Below, piece after piece: positions 42,726 to 53,847 of a stretch of DNA of 64,000 nucleotides; position 1 is the stretch's first letter; the number at the start of each line of letters is the position of its first letter. The stretch spans positions 2,907,501-2,971,500 of the forward strand of contig NC_135561.1 in the NCBI RefSeq assembly GCF_964340395.1, written 5' to 3'. The position numbers were made by a program, and so were the translations under genes. This stretch comes from Glandiceps talaboti. Its lineage: Eukaryota > Hemichordata > Enteropneusta > Spengelidae. Below the pieces are notes generated by a model. That model was not told the origin of the DNA, did no database searches, and saw only the letters and a list, made by a program, of their open reading frames with translations.

Positions 42726-43979
42726 AGAGAGTGGTGTGTGATGAAAGAGAGCAGGTGTGTGTTAACAGGCGAGAGGGAGTTGAGTTATGCAGGAACATAT
42801 ACTGAGTTACTTCAACGTCAAACCCATACATAATGTAACATTTTGTTCAACACTGTCTGGTAAATACTGACATCTTTTCAAGTACAAGAAAGTGTTATGC
42901 TGTTGTATTCATTAATTGTCCACTTTATCTGGCGATCATTGTCAGCTGTCTAATTATATTACAACAGCGTGAATTCAAGAAATATGTATGATACCGTATA
43001 ATGTCGACAGTACAGGTACATAGTCAAGAGTATCATATCGCTTTACTTTGCCATGACAAGCATTTTAAACGTACGAGGTCTCAAATTGACATCTTTGTTT
43101 ACTTTCACCGTCCATTACATATATTGACTCATTTATCTGTTTTCTCAGTCTACGTTTTAATCATCGAAGACAGCATATGAAAATTTGCAATCAAGAAAAT
43201 TGATGACGAAGGGAAGGTCAGGATGGAATGACAATCACAAGTGTTGACCTCAACTGGGACATTTGTAATTTTCTTCTGTGCAATATCGTTCATTAAATTA
43301 ATGAATATCTTGATAATTCCCCTGGGTTGTGAATGAAATCCACGAGTCGACTCAAAACTTATAAAAAACGCCACTTGTCAGCTCCTGTCTAAATTGAATT
43401 GTAATTCGATGACAGTTGTAGGCCTTATTTACATAATTTATGTATGTTAGTTGCACACACGTTTTACAGAGACAGGGACATTGGCCAGATCTTAACGCGC
43501 TTTTCTGTATTACATTTGCTTCATCTAATGAAACACAAATGTTATTCTAAATGGATTATGTGTACTCATCACTGTTAACAGCACAATCTATAATATCGCG
43601 ATTAGTGTTCGATGACATCAATTTTGGGTACACCAAATATTGCCCTTGGGAGCTTAATTCAAAGGAAACACACTTGGCTAGATCTGTCAACACAACATAG
43701 GATTTAACAATGTAAATCTACATACATGAATATGATATCAAGTGTTTTAAGCTTACTACCAAAACAGAAAGGCTGTTGAGTTCCTGTTAGGCGGTACGTT
43801 GTTTTTTACATCCCACGCAACGTGTTTTTTTTCACAAATTACATTTAAAATGCAGGCACGATAGCGCTCAGTACATGGCATGTTACATTTTACATGTATC
43901 TCGCTGTAAACACAAATAGTCAGTTTTTTGTGACTCTTATTTCTGCGAAGTGATCATGTTCGGAATAAGATAAAATATG

Positions 43980-44090
43980 TCATTTTTATATGTTTGCGCG
44001 CTATCAGCAATGTCTGTACTTTGTTTCCTAATTTGTAACGAAAAGTGTTGTACGAGAGAAAAAAAAACTACCCTTTGAAACTCTGTAGTA
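43980..44090 (+). repeat. Second dispersed repeat family, copy A
   Basis: It shares TTATATG, CGCGCTATCAG, TGTCTGTA and TAATTTGTAA with 50880-50998 in order and at similar spacing. It lies immediately before the MITE-like element at 44114. Confidence 0.6.
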
Positions 44091-44113
44091 ACTCTGGTTT
44101 GGTAGTATATATA

Positions 44114-44521
44114 TTACACCCAATCTGTGAAATTGCCCAATTCATGAAATTTGCATGTAACTTTGCCCAGTTCATGAATAGTCAACCTTATGCAAATGAG
44201 AGTATAGATTATGATCTAAAAGGAGCGTAATTAAATTTTTGGAGAAGAGTTTTGAACTGGGGTATTGATTATCAAACTCTATTACACTGAATTATAATAA
44301 AATAAGAATTGTGAAGTGATGAGTTTGTAAATACATGATAATAAAGTTGTTTGATTCTTATTCTTTTTTGTGTGTGTCCTATAAAAGATGCTCATTTCAT
44401 GTACAGGGCATATCTTACCATACCCACTTCATAACCTAGGCAACACGATTAACTATTTCATGAACTGGGCAAAGTTACCTACCCATTTCATGAATTGGGC
44501 AATTTCACAGATTGGGTGTAA
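44114..44521. mobile_element. MITE-like element with long terminal inverted repeats
   Basis: The left arm starts TTACACCCAATCTGTGAAAT (44114) and runs to about 44180. Its complement ends at 44521 with ATTTCACAGATTGGGTGTAA. Arm identity is high over about 67 bp. Each arm holds repeated copies of TTCATGAAYTGGGCAA (left: 44132-44148 and 44162-44178, inverted; right: 44458 and 44488 regions, plus two decayed copies near 44397 and 44429). The core has no open frame. The flanks on both sides are ATAT-rich, so a target duplication cannot be fixed. No transposase is present, so it would be nonautonomous. Confidence 0.75.
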
Positions 44522-46575
44522 CATATATTCATTTCACATTCCGTATGTACCCGGTAAAAATAGTCAGTCTGAATCTGTCAAAGTCACTTGTTTATGTGCA
44601 TATGTCATATTCTGAGACATGAACGAGAAAAAGAGTTCCGTCCGATTAAAATCTCGTGTTAATAAAAGATAATTCCACGTCCAACAGAACTACCCTTGCG
44701 GGAGTTTTCCAGTTCTCATAATCGTATTAGTGACTCTTCAGCTCCCAAGCGTTGCCAAGGAAAAACGCAGTACTTCTATGGTGGACATTCAACTTTTATC
44801 GTGTCGTTGTGTCTGCATAAGTGAAGCAGCCACATTGGTGTCAATATAATTGCTATTAGAAGGTGTAAAATCACCTAAACGTAATCTTATCTATGGTTTA
44901 TTCATATATCTACAGTCGCAATCACTCTTCAAAGAGCAATGTGTAGGTACGCATGACACTTTTCTTACCTGTACTGATAAGAATGCCCCTGTAGAAATCA
45001 AACCTTTCGCATTAATAACGACCTGAGTGAGATGTTTTATCCCTTTTTCAAAGGGCAGTGGCGTCACTTTATAATTTCTCACGTTTCGTTTTCACTTGGT
45101 TATCCAATATCAGTATACAGGCATAGAAATAGTCATTGTATCCATGTAGAAGAAAACTCCTAAAATTCAATTTAGTGGTTTGATACCAAACGTCCACCCG
45201 GCTGATAAGTTGTGATACAAATTTCGATATGTTAAGAACATTATATATGTGTTCTTGAATAAGCCTTTGTCTGATAAGCGTATTCTTAACAGCTGATACA
45301 CTTCAACAAAGCTAACGCTCCGATATAGCGCTGCAAGTATAAGTAATACGGTCTCCCATAGGACGTACACCATATATATACACTTTATGCTTCGTGACAT
45401 TTCGAATTGTCGGAAACAGATGCTTAAGACCGAGTATAATATACATCAAAATCCATAGCTTTCACGTGAAATATTCAAAGATGGTAAAACTCGTACAGAC
45501 GAGAATCTTAAAAATATATAGATAAAATGTTTTCATCAGACAGCCTCAATTATTTTTAATAGCTTTTATCGGCAAGGATGTATATTCCACGATAAAATCG
45601 ATGATTCTGTACCGCATAGACTTCTGAATACCTGGTGAAATATACACAATGGGAATAAACGAAGCGTTTCACATATCGTTATAACACTGAGCTGTTTGAG
45701 TGCTGTTCTTCTGATCTAGCACAACGCATTGTTGATGAACAGATAAACCATCCAATTAAGTAAATTAACTTTAGAGTATCGTCTACACATCAAAGGGTGA
45801 TGCATACATCATGGCTGCAGTCCCATTTTGAGCTCATTTTTTAAGGTGTGATAAGGAGATTACAAAAAACAAACGTCAGTAGGGAGACATGTACGTTTGT
45901 GTGAAAGCAATCAACCACGGAGATGAAGACACCAGAACACGCCACGACATTTTACATTTAACTGCGGGTTGTGACTGTGAGCTATAGCTATAATGGGAAA
46001 GGACAGCTTAGGACAGAATATGTCGCAATACAGGACGATAACAAATTACAGAATAAGTGGTGAAAATAATGCCGCAACATTGCAATATTTAGAATAGTAG
46101 TTAGTATTGAATATGTTAAGTCTGCAACTGGAACGGGTTTTTTGGCACTGTTTTGTGATATACACAATCTGCACCTGTATACATTTAATAGATTAATTCT
46201 GTCAAATTGACTTTGGGGTCCGCACCCAAAACTCAACTCCAAATATGACCATGATTTCAATTTGTTTCTGTACTACTTATATATACAATCGACACCTAGC
46301 TAATGTGTACAGTGCTTGACTATTGATATTTGAACAATTTTCAGTGAATAAATTGTTGGCTATACTCAAATTACAAAGACAAAGATACATTACGAAAAAA
46401 AACAGGCTATACTAGTACATGTCATGTCCAATTGTGATAACGAAAATTAAATTAAGGTACCTTTCACAATAGTATTCGGTATCAATGTGCCGTTAATCTC
46501 AACTATACGTTTAGTGAAAATAGTTCTATATCAATCCAAAGCTCCAAACGGCACAGTGATTCATAAATAGCTATC

Positions 46576-46860
46576 AACGCAACGCGACACAACACAACAC
46601 AACACAACACAACACAACAACACAACACAACACAACACAACACAGCACAACACAACGCAACACAACGCAACGCAACGCAACACCACAACGCAACGCAACG
46701 CAACACAACGCGACGCGACACGACACAATAAACACAACACAACACATGTACAACACAATACAAAACGCAACGCAACCCGACGCGACGCGACGCGACACAA
46801 AACAACGCAACGCAACACAACACAACACAACACAACACAACACAACACAACGCAGCCAAC
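46576..46860 (+). repeat. ACAAC pentanucleotide array with ACGCA/ACGCG variants
   Basis: About 285 bp of near-perfect 5-bp periodicity in which CAACA units alternate with CAACG and CGACG variants. The array strand contains almost no T. Three long Cys/Val-rich frames on the - strand come only from this array. Confidence 0.95.
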
Positions 46861-48927
46861 ACGACACGATACGCGTAACGATACAATATACGGCAGGGCA
46901 CGACTCGATAAAGCATAACATAGTACGTTGTAGAACCGCAACAGCTAAGTTATAGTGTAATTTTATATATGAAAGTAAAACAGTGACCGAACAAATGATC
47001 ACGATATTAATATGGAGCAAGACGAATTCACAAAATAATGATCCTTGTAAGTTGTAGAATGAAATTCAATACAAATGCAATACAACATAAAGTATAATAT
47101 ATAACATAATCGAGTTGACGCCATTCTTCGTTTGCTCTACGTGCAACAGAACTTCGATCACCACGGTATACGGTGTCTTTTTACATCATGGATACACCGT
47201 GTTTTATGCACGGCCAGTTAGTTTTAAAACTTGCCAAATCATATACATACACAATCTTATTACATTTCATCATCTCAACAGCAATTCAAATTTATATAGA
47301 GAAGCCAATTGCGTCACGCAAGTCGACAAGAAGGTCCCTTTATAGCCACAAGCTGAAATATTCAAGTCCAAGTTCGGTGTTGAGTAATTTACATTCAAGT
47401 CTTATGCTAGTGGTATTAAACAGATTTGGCACGTGTTTAGATAAAAACACATGTCAATTTCATCCAGGAGTCGGCAATGAATTTGCAGACAGATACAAAT
47501 GTCCTTCTAGTTGACAATCTTAGGAAACAGCTCGCTTTTAGCAGTAATCCACCATCCCTTGGGCTCAAAGACGTGTTCTGAATGCATCGCCCCAAGGCCT
47601 GTAAATATACGTATTCAAAGGTGCGCATCAGTCATGTACTCAAACATTTACAGGAGGCCAAGGTTATACCCTCTTTCAGTACATTGAAGGAGGGGAGTTA
47701 ACAAATTGAAATGTAACACCGAAAGCGATGCACTATAGTCGTACGGTGACAATACAGCTCTGGTGGTTGGTTCCACGTGGCGTGGCTTCACAACAACGGC
47801 TATCACCTTCATGTATGACATTTTGAATTTCCACACGTGTTTGCCAATAAACAATCAACTTAATATGATTTATTTAACATTTCTTCACGGCAGAAGAACG
47901 GTGGAAATAAGTTTTGTCGGTCTGATTTTTTTTCAGCAGAAAGAAACGGTCGTCACAAAGTAAAATCGCTGCGAGATAACACTAAAGCCTGCGATAAGTC
48001 GACTGTATTTTTCATAGTGAAATCTTGGAACAGATAAAATAGTCCACCGTAGTTTGTTTTTTAGGTTATGTCATACACATATGCATTAGCCTAGGGTTTA
48101 GACTATATATGTATTACCGGGGTTCATTTTCCTGTCATATACTTGACCATATGTGTTGCCGATATGGATGAACAGCTTCCATAATATTATAAGTTCTTGT
48201 TCCGCTCTGTTACACTTAGAATGATATATAACACTGTTGACAATTTGATAATATGATGGTTATCAGTTTCATAAAATACGTACACATCGATAAAATATTG
48301 TCTACAATTAATTCATACCCAAGATGCAAGACGCCAGATGAAGGTCGCGCCATACCGCAATTGAAAAATAATAAGGGTAAAGTGTTCATTTTTTATAGAC
48401 ACGATAGAGGTATCTCGTCTACTACCAAAGAAACATCACTTTCTCTCTTCTGTATAGATTACTCTTCTACATATACAATTCCTTAGGATATTAAGTGAAG
48501 ATGTCTTTATTGCTACTAGTGTACTATGTAAATGAAGAACCTATCATGAACTACTTTCATTGCATTTATTACTTTTCTAATTATATTACCTTGTAACTGT
48601 CTCCGCTTCCTGACAGCTCGCTTGTATTTGTGTTAGCAATAAAATGGTTAGGGAGAAATTAGTTGAAGGCATAATACACCGAAAACATAATGATGTTAAA
48701 AGTGAAAAACTAACATTTTTCAGGGGTGACGTCTGAATCTAAGTGTATATGTTATCATGCTATGTGTGTGTGCCCATGATGATAAGGCTAGGAACAAGTT
48801 TACAAGAACAAATCGTTCCATAACTATCCACAGTGTTATGATTGTGAAGCTCATAAACATATGCCTCGTCAATCCATTATTCAATAGTCTCATATAGCCA
48901 TAGTTTTCGACATCCTCGACATTATCA

Positions 48928-48930
<3 letters not shown>

Positions 48931-48986
<56 letters not shown>
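48931..48986 (+). repeat. (CATA)n microsatellite
   Basis: Tetranucleotide CATA units with one break near 48985. Confidence 0.97.
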
Positions 48987-48988
<2 letters not shown>

Positions 48989-49079
48989 AACATACATACA
49001 CAAATACATTAATGTGTGTTCGGGTGTTTGTTTGAACGTGTGCGTCAATGGGCATGGTTGGTTTATATACACACAGACG

Positions 49080-49176
49080 GGCGGGCGTGTTGACGGACAG
49101 GGAGAGAGACATAAAGACAGATATGGGCGAAAAGACGGGCGGACAGATAGACAGACAGACTGACAGACAGACAGGC

Positions 49177-49222
<46 letters not shown>
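49080..49222 (+). repeat. (GACA)n microsatellite
   Basis: Degenerate GACG/GACA units (49080-49145) become regular GACA units to 49222. Confidence 0.95.
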
Positions 49223-49225
<3 letters not shown>

Positions 49226-50879
49226 AATATATACTCATAGATATTGTCTATAACGTGTATACCGATCCATCAGACTTTCCTTAAAACAAATATTTGAGTG
49301 GTAATATTCAAATGAGCACAATTATTGTTGTTTATATTGAGTTTTAAACCAATCACATAGCTTATAAACCTATTTACATATGTAAGCCTGTGGAAATTAC
49401 CGTTACATAATCTAATAATGTAATCCGATAATGCGTCTCAAAGATTACTATCCTTGATTTAACAAAATTATAATTTATGTAACATGGCACTCAAGTATTT
49501 ATGTTGTGTCACCATACAATTGTAATGCTAGCTAACTTGATAGCCTGGATAACTCCTCTTAAAATGAACTTTCTAGTGTATTATTGAAATGACAGGCCCA
49601 GTGACTATAGAATAATGCTGATTTATGTATTCACAAAATCGACTCTATACGTGTGTTGAGTAACATGGTTATTGGATTTCGTGCGTCAGAAAGGCGTTAA
49701 GCTAATACTTAGAACACCACATTTCACGTTAAATGAAAATGAATTCTCGTTGTTATAGGTCTTAATTCTTTCCATGTGTGAATATCTCGTATGTGTAAAA
49801 AGCAGGTGTAGACGAAGGAAGCAGTTTGTATTATCGTAACGTTATACATGTTACAGGTCACGTGATTTCCTCATATTTATTCTAATTGGTATTAATGGCC
49901 TGTGTTGTATATAGTTTGGTTGACAATAAGTCTGCCTCGTTGAATAGAGATGGCAGAGTTTTCTAATTGTGTGTTTATCGTTAAATGTTATGCACCTGCT
50001 GGTAGCTAACTGACTGATATCCTTGTTAACAAAACTGCATCGTCTAGCTCTGCGGATTTGTTATCTATGCAATAACAGGTTCATAGACTTAAAACTAGGC
50101 ACAGTCAAAAAGAGCACGTGCGTCACGCGGTGAGTAAGATAGATATTGATCAACAAATTACTGATTGTATCAACATGTAGTTGTATCTAAAGGGTAATTG
50201 TATCTATGATTATTTCTATGGAAACGCTAATTTGAAGTAAAAACGTTCGTTATTGCAGAATTTGCATAAGTTTTGTCAAAGGCACGTAGCAGTATTTATA
50301 ATCTGTGTTAGACCTTTGTGCCAAATTTTCGTACAGTAATGTTATATTGTCCTACCTTCTAATGTTTATCTGTCTGTCACATTAGTCACTTCTAGAACTT
50401 AGCCACCATATATGGGAGACAGTATTTTTTCTGCAGTAGCATTACCTCCTTACCCTCCATCCATTCACTATTGAACTATATATACACAATAATTGGGGTT
50501 TGTTGTAGAAGGAATCGTTTTATAGAAAATATTATTGATGGTTATCTCAACAAGGCTTCAACTTAGCATACGAACTCAAGTGCGTCCCCTTATGACAGTT
50601 TTTTTTAAATCAATACTGTCATCATTTTTTTTCAGAACTTGTTTTATATCTAAATCACGTAGGAAAACATCTAGAAATCTTTTAATTTTAAATTCGTTTC
50701 TTAAAGAAAAAACTACTGAAGTGTGAGGCTCGAACATTCTCCAAATCACTCTATACAGATGTTTTCAAGAAATAACTCAAGTTCACATTTTAGGTCACAA
50801 CTGTGTTTTAAATAAATCAGATATAAAAAAAAAGACTTCGATGTATGTTTGTTGTTTGTGTTAACTTATGTTCACGTTG

Positions 50880-50998
50880 ATCATTTTATATGCTTTCGCG
50901 CTATCAGTGTCTGTATTCTTTGGTTTAATTTGTAATTAAATACGTTGTGCAAGGCTTTCAAAAAACACCATGCCACCTAACGGAAACTCTAAAGTTAC
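50880..50998 (+). repeat. Second dispersed repeat family, copy B
   Basis: Counterpart of 43980-44090. The shared blocks continue to an AAAAAAC...GAAACTCT pair at the right end. Unlike copy A, no MITE follows it. Confidence 0.6.
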
Positions 50999-51636
50999 AT
51001 AATGTTCGCAGCGTGTCAAACTAAAACATAATTATCAATTCTTCAAATATCATTTTCCTTCTACACAGTTTTTTCCTGAAACCATATACTAGTATCATAT
51101 ATATATATACGTGCTCCAAAAACTCGATAAAGGTTATCGCTAACTGTGTGGATTATTCATAGTCGATAAATTGCCAAGTGGTGGTTACCAAGAAATCAAT
51201 ATTTGACATCGTCGGCTATAAAGACATGCCTACTACATTGACATCGACTCCACAGCATTCAACGTACGTGTAGATACTTAATGATTACTAAAACCAAAAC
51301 GAAAGGCAGTATGATATTTAACCTTTGATCTCATGTATACTATAAATCATTTACATACACCGACATTTTCGGTAGACGACGCTCAAATAAAAACAAATAT
51401 CTTTTAATATCCGGGGCGAGTTAGGACTTGTATTATGCCCAATGTAATATTGCTATGGTATGAAGCCCTTTACATTACTACCACAATAAAAGCCCAATAA
51501 GGCATTTATATGTGAAGGATCCACAGAGTTGTCAAATTCTTAGCATGTTTTGACATTATATTATTTTGTATGATTGTACTGTATCGTGTTTTCTTTTTTT
51601 TAATTGTTGGTTTCTCTTCTTGTGAAGGCTTAAAAA

Positions 51637-51662
51637 ATAAATTAATTAATTAATTAATTAAT
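51637..51662 (+). repeat. (AATT)n tract close to exon 2
   Basis: AATT units about 90 bp upstream of the exon 2 acceptor. A similar AATT run is at 30339-30369. Confidence 0.9.
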
Positions 51663-51750
51663 GCATGTCCTTGAAATAACTATTTATGTTCTATATTATC
51701 TCTTTTAATGTCACATATCATTAAAACCTTGTGTATTTTTTTCCTTACAG

Positions 51751-51860
51751 GTGTGTACATTCATACAATCTTGATCCAAATCCCGGTGCTATTGAAATGA
51801 TTGACAACCTAAATAATATATTAAAAATGTACGACAGTCGTATTAGACCGAATGGCGGCG
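51751..51860 (+). CDS. Coding exon 2 of a Cys-loop ligand-gated ion channel (GABA-A/glycine receptor type)
   Basis: A pyrimidine-rich tract ending in TTCCTTACAG precedes the exon and GTAAGT follows it. After one base that completes a split codon, the frame encodes 36 residues, beginning CVHSYNLDPNPGAIEM and ending YDSRIRPNGG, with one further base carried over. The pattern of a short acidic/Pro segment, an amphipathic helix (about residues 13-26, with ILKMYDSR) and then RIRPNGG matches the extreme N-terminus of the extracellular ligand-binding domain of anion-type Cys-loop subunits, where YD.R.RP.(F)GG precedes the first beta strand. A splice site right after this Gly-rich motif is also usual in that family. 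The aligned Phe is Gly here. Which agonist the receptor binds cannot be told from this exon. The next exon (the MDYT...RQ.W region) was not found in the remaining 12 kb, so intron 2 probably runs past the window. Confidence 0.75.
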
Positions 51861-52439
51861 GTAAGTTCCCTCTTCAATGATTAATCTATTAATCTAATTA
51901 CCATAACTACCAGAACAAAAAAGCAAGACTTAGTGGGTACAAATTGTCAAGATATGTCTATTTTATTGTTGCGACAAGCAAGGTTTAGTGCAGTAACTGT
52001 TATATTAGTAATGGTGTCGAGGTCTACTGAATTTCAATACATTATTTTGAAGTAATATAGCAGTACTGTCCTCCTACTAGGAGACTGTCATATCATAACT
52101 ATCTCTTGTTTAATTCAAAACCAAAACTTTTATACTGGTGGGAAGAAGCACATATAAATAGAGTCATTCGCGGTCATTATGAGCGGGTCCAGTTGTTTTA
52201 AGCTTATGATTAGATTAATATAATTATTCAGGAGTAGGATTTACATCATATAGTAAAAACCATGTCCATGGTACTGGTTATCAAGTATTGTGGCAAACGT
52301 TATTTCATTTAGCAACTTCAAAGGTTCAGTTACCCCTTGTCAAGTCACACAGTCATATAATTAAGAACCCAGAGGAGATTAGAGTTAATGACTACATGAA
52401 CTTCAGTAGATACCTCGTAATCGCCTATTGCCAAAGAAG

Positions 52440-52442
<3 letters not shown>

Positions 52443-52521
<79 letters not shown>

Positions 52522-52530
52522 TGTATATAT

Positions 52531-52619
<89 letters not shown>
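52443..52619 (+). repeat. (TA)n tract next to the PLE endonuclease fragment
   Basis: About 177 bp of TA, broken once by ATGTATATATTTTCATAT near 52516-52538. Confidence 0.97.
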
Positions 52620-52621
<2 letters not shown>

Positions 52622-52640
52622 GTGTGTAATACGTTATCGA

Positions 52641-53060
52641 GTATCCAGCATCTCCCTCGAACAAAAGTTTGTTTGAAAAAGCTGTCACATTGCCTATCAA
52701 CCAATGTAGTATACAGTGAACAAGTCACAACGAATAACAATTACACAAAAATGTATTTCGGACATACAGAGAATGCGTTCAAACAGCGATTTTCAAACGA
52801 TAAGAATACATTTACTCATAAAAGACTTCGGTTTAGCATGAAGTAATGTCAAACACATTTGGAGCCTGAAGGAAAAGAATCAACCACACAATATTAAGTG
52901 GGCCGTCACTCAAACAGGGGCTTAAACAAATTAGACGAAACGCTATATTTTTTGTTTAATTGAAAACTATGCATAATCAATACTGAAACAAAAACTGCTA
53001 GGAAAAACCCTCATAAGGTGTAGTTTGGTCCTACCATCTTGTTATGCAATGAATAAGTGC
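52641..53060 (+). pseudogene. Penelope-like GIY-YIG endonuclease fragment, frameshifted
   Basis: The frame at 52691-52846 reads [20 protein letters not shown], then YFGHTENAFKQRFSNDKNTF and HKRLRFSMK. This is the GIY-YIG nuclease domain of PLE proteins (VVY...V.., Y.G.TE..FK.RF..HK..F), keeping the arginine of the RF..(H/D)K motif. A stop follows at 52844, and the sequence resumes in another frame at 52851-52925 as KHIWSLKEKNQPHNIKWAVT, which is the domain's next conserved block (SKHIW.LK.....I.W.I). A weaker C-terminal Cys-rich tail (CLIEN...LLGKTLI) follows at about 52953-53050 with a stop. A 177-bp TA tract lies directly upstream where the reverse transcriptase would be. It lies in presumed intron 2 of the receptor gene, same strand. 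Confidence 0.8.
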
Positions 53061-53116
53061 ATAATGCTTAGCTACTAATGTTATATTGAGCACTGTTCTC
53101 TCACATGAGACACTTA

Positions 53117-53143
53117 TATATACATATAAGTATATATATATAA

Positions 53144-53205
<62 letters not shown>
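53117..53205 (+). repeat. (TA)n tract
   Basis: TA repeat with TAAG interruptions between the PLE fragment and the foldback palindrome. Confidence 0.95.
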
Positions 53206-53208
<3 letters not shown>

Positions 53209-53223
53209 TATATATTATATTAT

Positions 53224-53413
53224 ACAAATGTCGACTGGCCATGAGGGCAATAGCATACGTCTGTTCACCGCGAGGGCCTGTCGATCACCTCATATCAACC
53301 TATTTCCCGAGGGCGAAGCCCAAGGGAAATAGGTTGATGTTGCGGTGATCGACAGGCCCGAGGGGGGAACTGACGTATGCTATTGCCCGAACAAGAGGCC
53401 AGTCGACATTTGT
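53224..53413. repeat. 190-bp foldback palindrome
   Basis: The outer arms are ACAAATGTCGACTGGCC (53224-53240) and its complement (53397-53413). GGGCAATAGCATACGTC (53245-53261) pairs with 53372-53388. CGAGGGCCTGTCGATCACC pairs with 53344-53362 with small mismatches. TCAACCTATTTCCC (53295-53308) pairs with 53324-53337. The tip is GGGC-GAA-GCCC (53311-53321). As single strand it would form a nearly continuous hairpin of about 85 bp. It directly abuts a TA-rich tract on the left and the 53414-53847 unit on the right. Confidence 0.9.
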
Positions 53414-53637
53414 TTTATAACACATCTCAAATTACGTAGTAGCGTACACAGTTCTGTAGGATTATCCTCCACTACAGGCAATACCGTTCCTACTTCCACA
53501 CAGTATTTTTCTAAACTACTCATAGTATTTTTGATAACACATTTTGTGCGCTTAGCATCTTTGTGTGACACCAGTTCTGCAAGATCTTCTTCAGACACTT
53601 TCCGAAAACGTGAATTATCGTTTGCCGCCATGGCCAT
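53380..53637 (-). CDS. Truncated frame resembling the N-terminus of Crypton/QRICH1-like (DUF3504) proteins
   Basis: The ATG at 53637 (context GTCAATGG) starts MAMAANDNSRFRKVSEEDLA, continues with ELVSHKDAKRTKCVIKNTMS, SLEKYCVEVGTVLPVVEDNP and TELCTLLRNLRCVI, and stops inside the palindrome after about 85 codons. The pattern (RF..vsEeDL..Lv..KDa..TK..i......l..YC.e......v..np.eL...L) is the short helical domain found in front of the tyrosine recombinase in Crypton elements and in related host proteins. The catalytic part is absent. About 50-65 bp upstream are TGCGCATGCGTG (NRF1-like) and a GGGCGGGC/CCCGCCC box, and ATTGACCAATCGC (CCAAT box) lies at about 53802, so promoter-like signals are retained. 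Family assignment by eye only. Confidence 0.45.
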   Translation of the reverse strand: MAMAANDNSRFRKVSEEDLAELVSHKDAKRTKCVIKNTMSSLEKYCVEVGTVLPVVEDNPTELCTLLRNLRCVIKQMSTGLLFGQ

Positions 53638-53847
53638 TGACCCGTCTGAATATTTGTCGTCTGCAAGGAAGACGCTCACGCATGCGCAATGGGCGGGCAA
53701 TAGTCCACTCTACTTTTCATTCATGGAACTATTGCCCTATGGGGCAATAGATCGTCATTTCCCGGGCAACAGTATTCAAATTACGCATACCACTTGACAG
53801 GGCATTGACCAATCGCAACACGACTCACGCAGATGGTGTGTTATAAA
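53414..53847 (-). mobile_element. Short inverted-repeat-bounded unit carrying a Crypton/DUF3504-like N-terminal frame
   Basis: TTTATAACACA at 53414-53424 is the exact complement of TGTGTTATAAA at 53837-53847, so the segment is bounded by 11-bp inverted repeats. It is distinctly more GC-rich than its surroundings. The word GGGCAATAG occurs five times in the palindrome plus unit (53245, 53695 and 53742 on +; 53380 and 53729 on -). Inside, on the - strand, lies the open frame described separately. With the adjoining palindrome it may form one composite nonautonomous element; its true ends are not proven. Confidence 0.5.
53676..53815 (-). promoter_or_regulatory. Promoter-like cluster upstream of the Crypton-like frame
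   Basis: On the - strand, CCCGCCCATTGCGCATGCGT around 53678-53697 combines a GC box with an NRF1-type palindrome, and a CCAAT-box sequence lies at about 53802-53815. CpG dinucleotides are locally more frequent than in the surrounding DNA. Such clusters mark TATA-less animal promoters. Function is inferred from motifs only. Confidence 0.3.

Larger units (their letters stand above)
39287..51750 (+). other. Inferred intron 1 of the Cys-loop receptor gene (12,464 bp)
   Basis: It starts GTGAGT and ends in TTCCTTACAG. It contains an unrecognised 155-codon open frame (39645-40112), a diverged tandem repeat (40388-40670), a recent 0.48-kb tandem duplication (41213-42160), two copies of a dispersed repeat (43980-44090 and 50880-50998), a MITE-like element (44114-44521), an ACAAC array (46576-46860) and several microsatellites. 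The stretches 42160-43980, 44522-46500, 46900-48930 and 49220-50880 hold nothing I recognise. Confidence 0.55.

Noticed and set aside
44970-45082. Possible - strand exon (EKGIKHLTQVVINAKGLI...SVQ) ending at a GTAAGA donor
   Set aside because: The donor and frame look plausible but there is no good acceptor upstream and no recognisable family; the signal-peptide-like frame at 45373 could not be joined to it.
46503-47020. Cys-rich 126-148-codon frames on the - strand
   Set aside because: Produced by the ACAAC pentanucleotide array in three frames.
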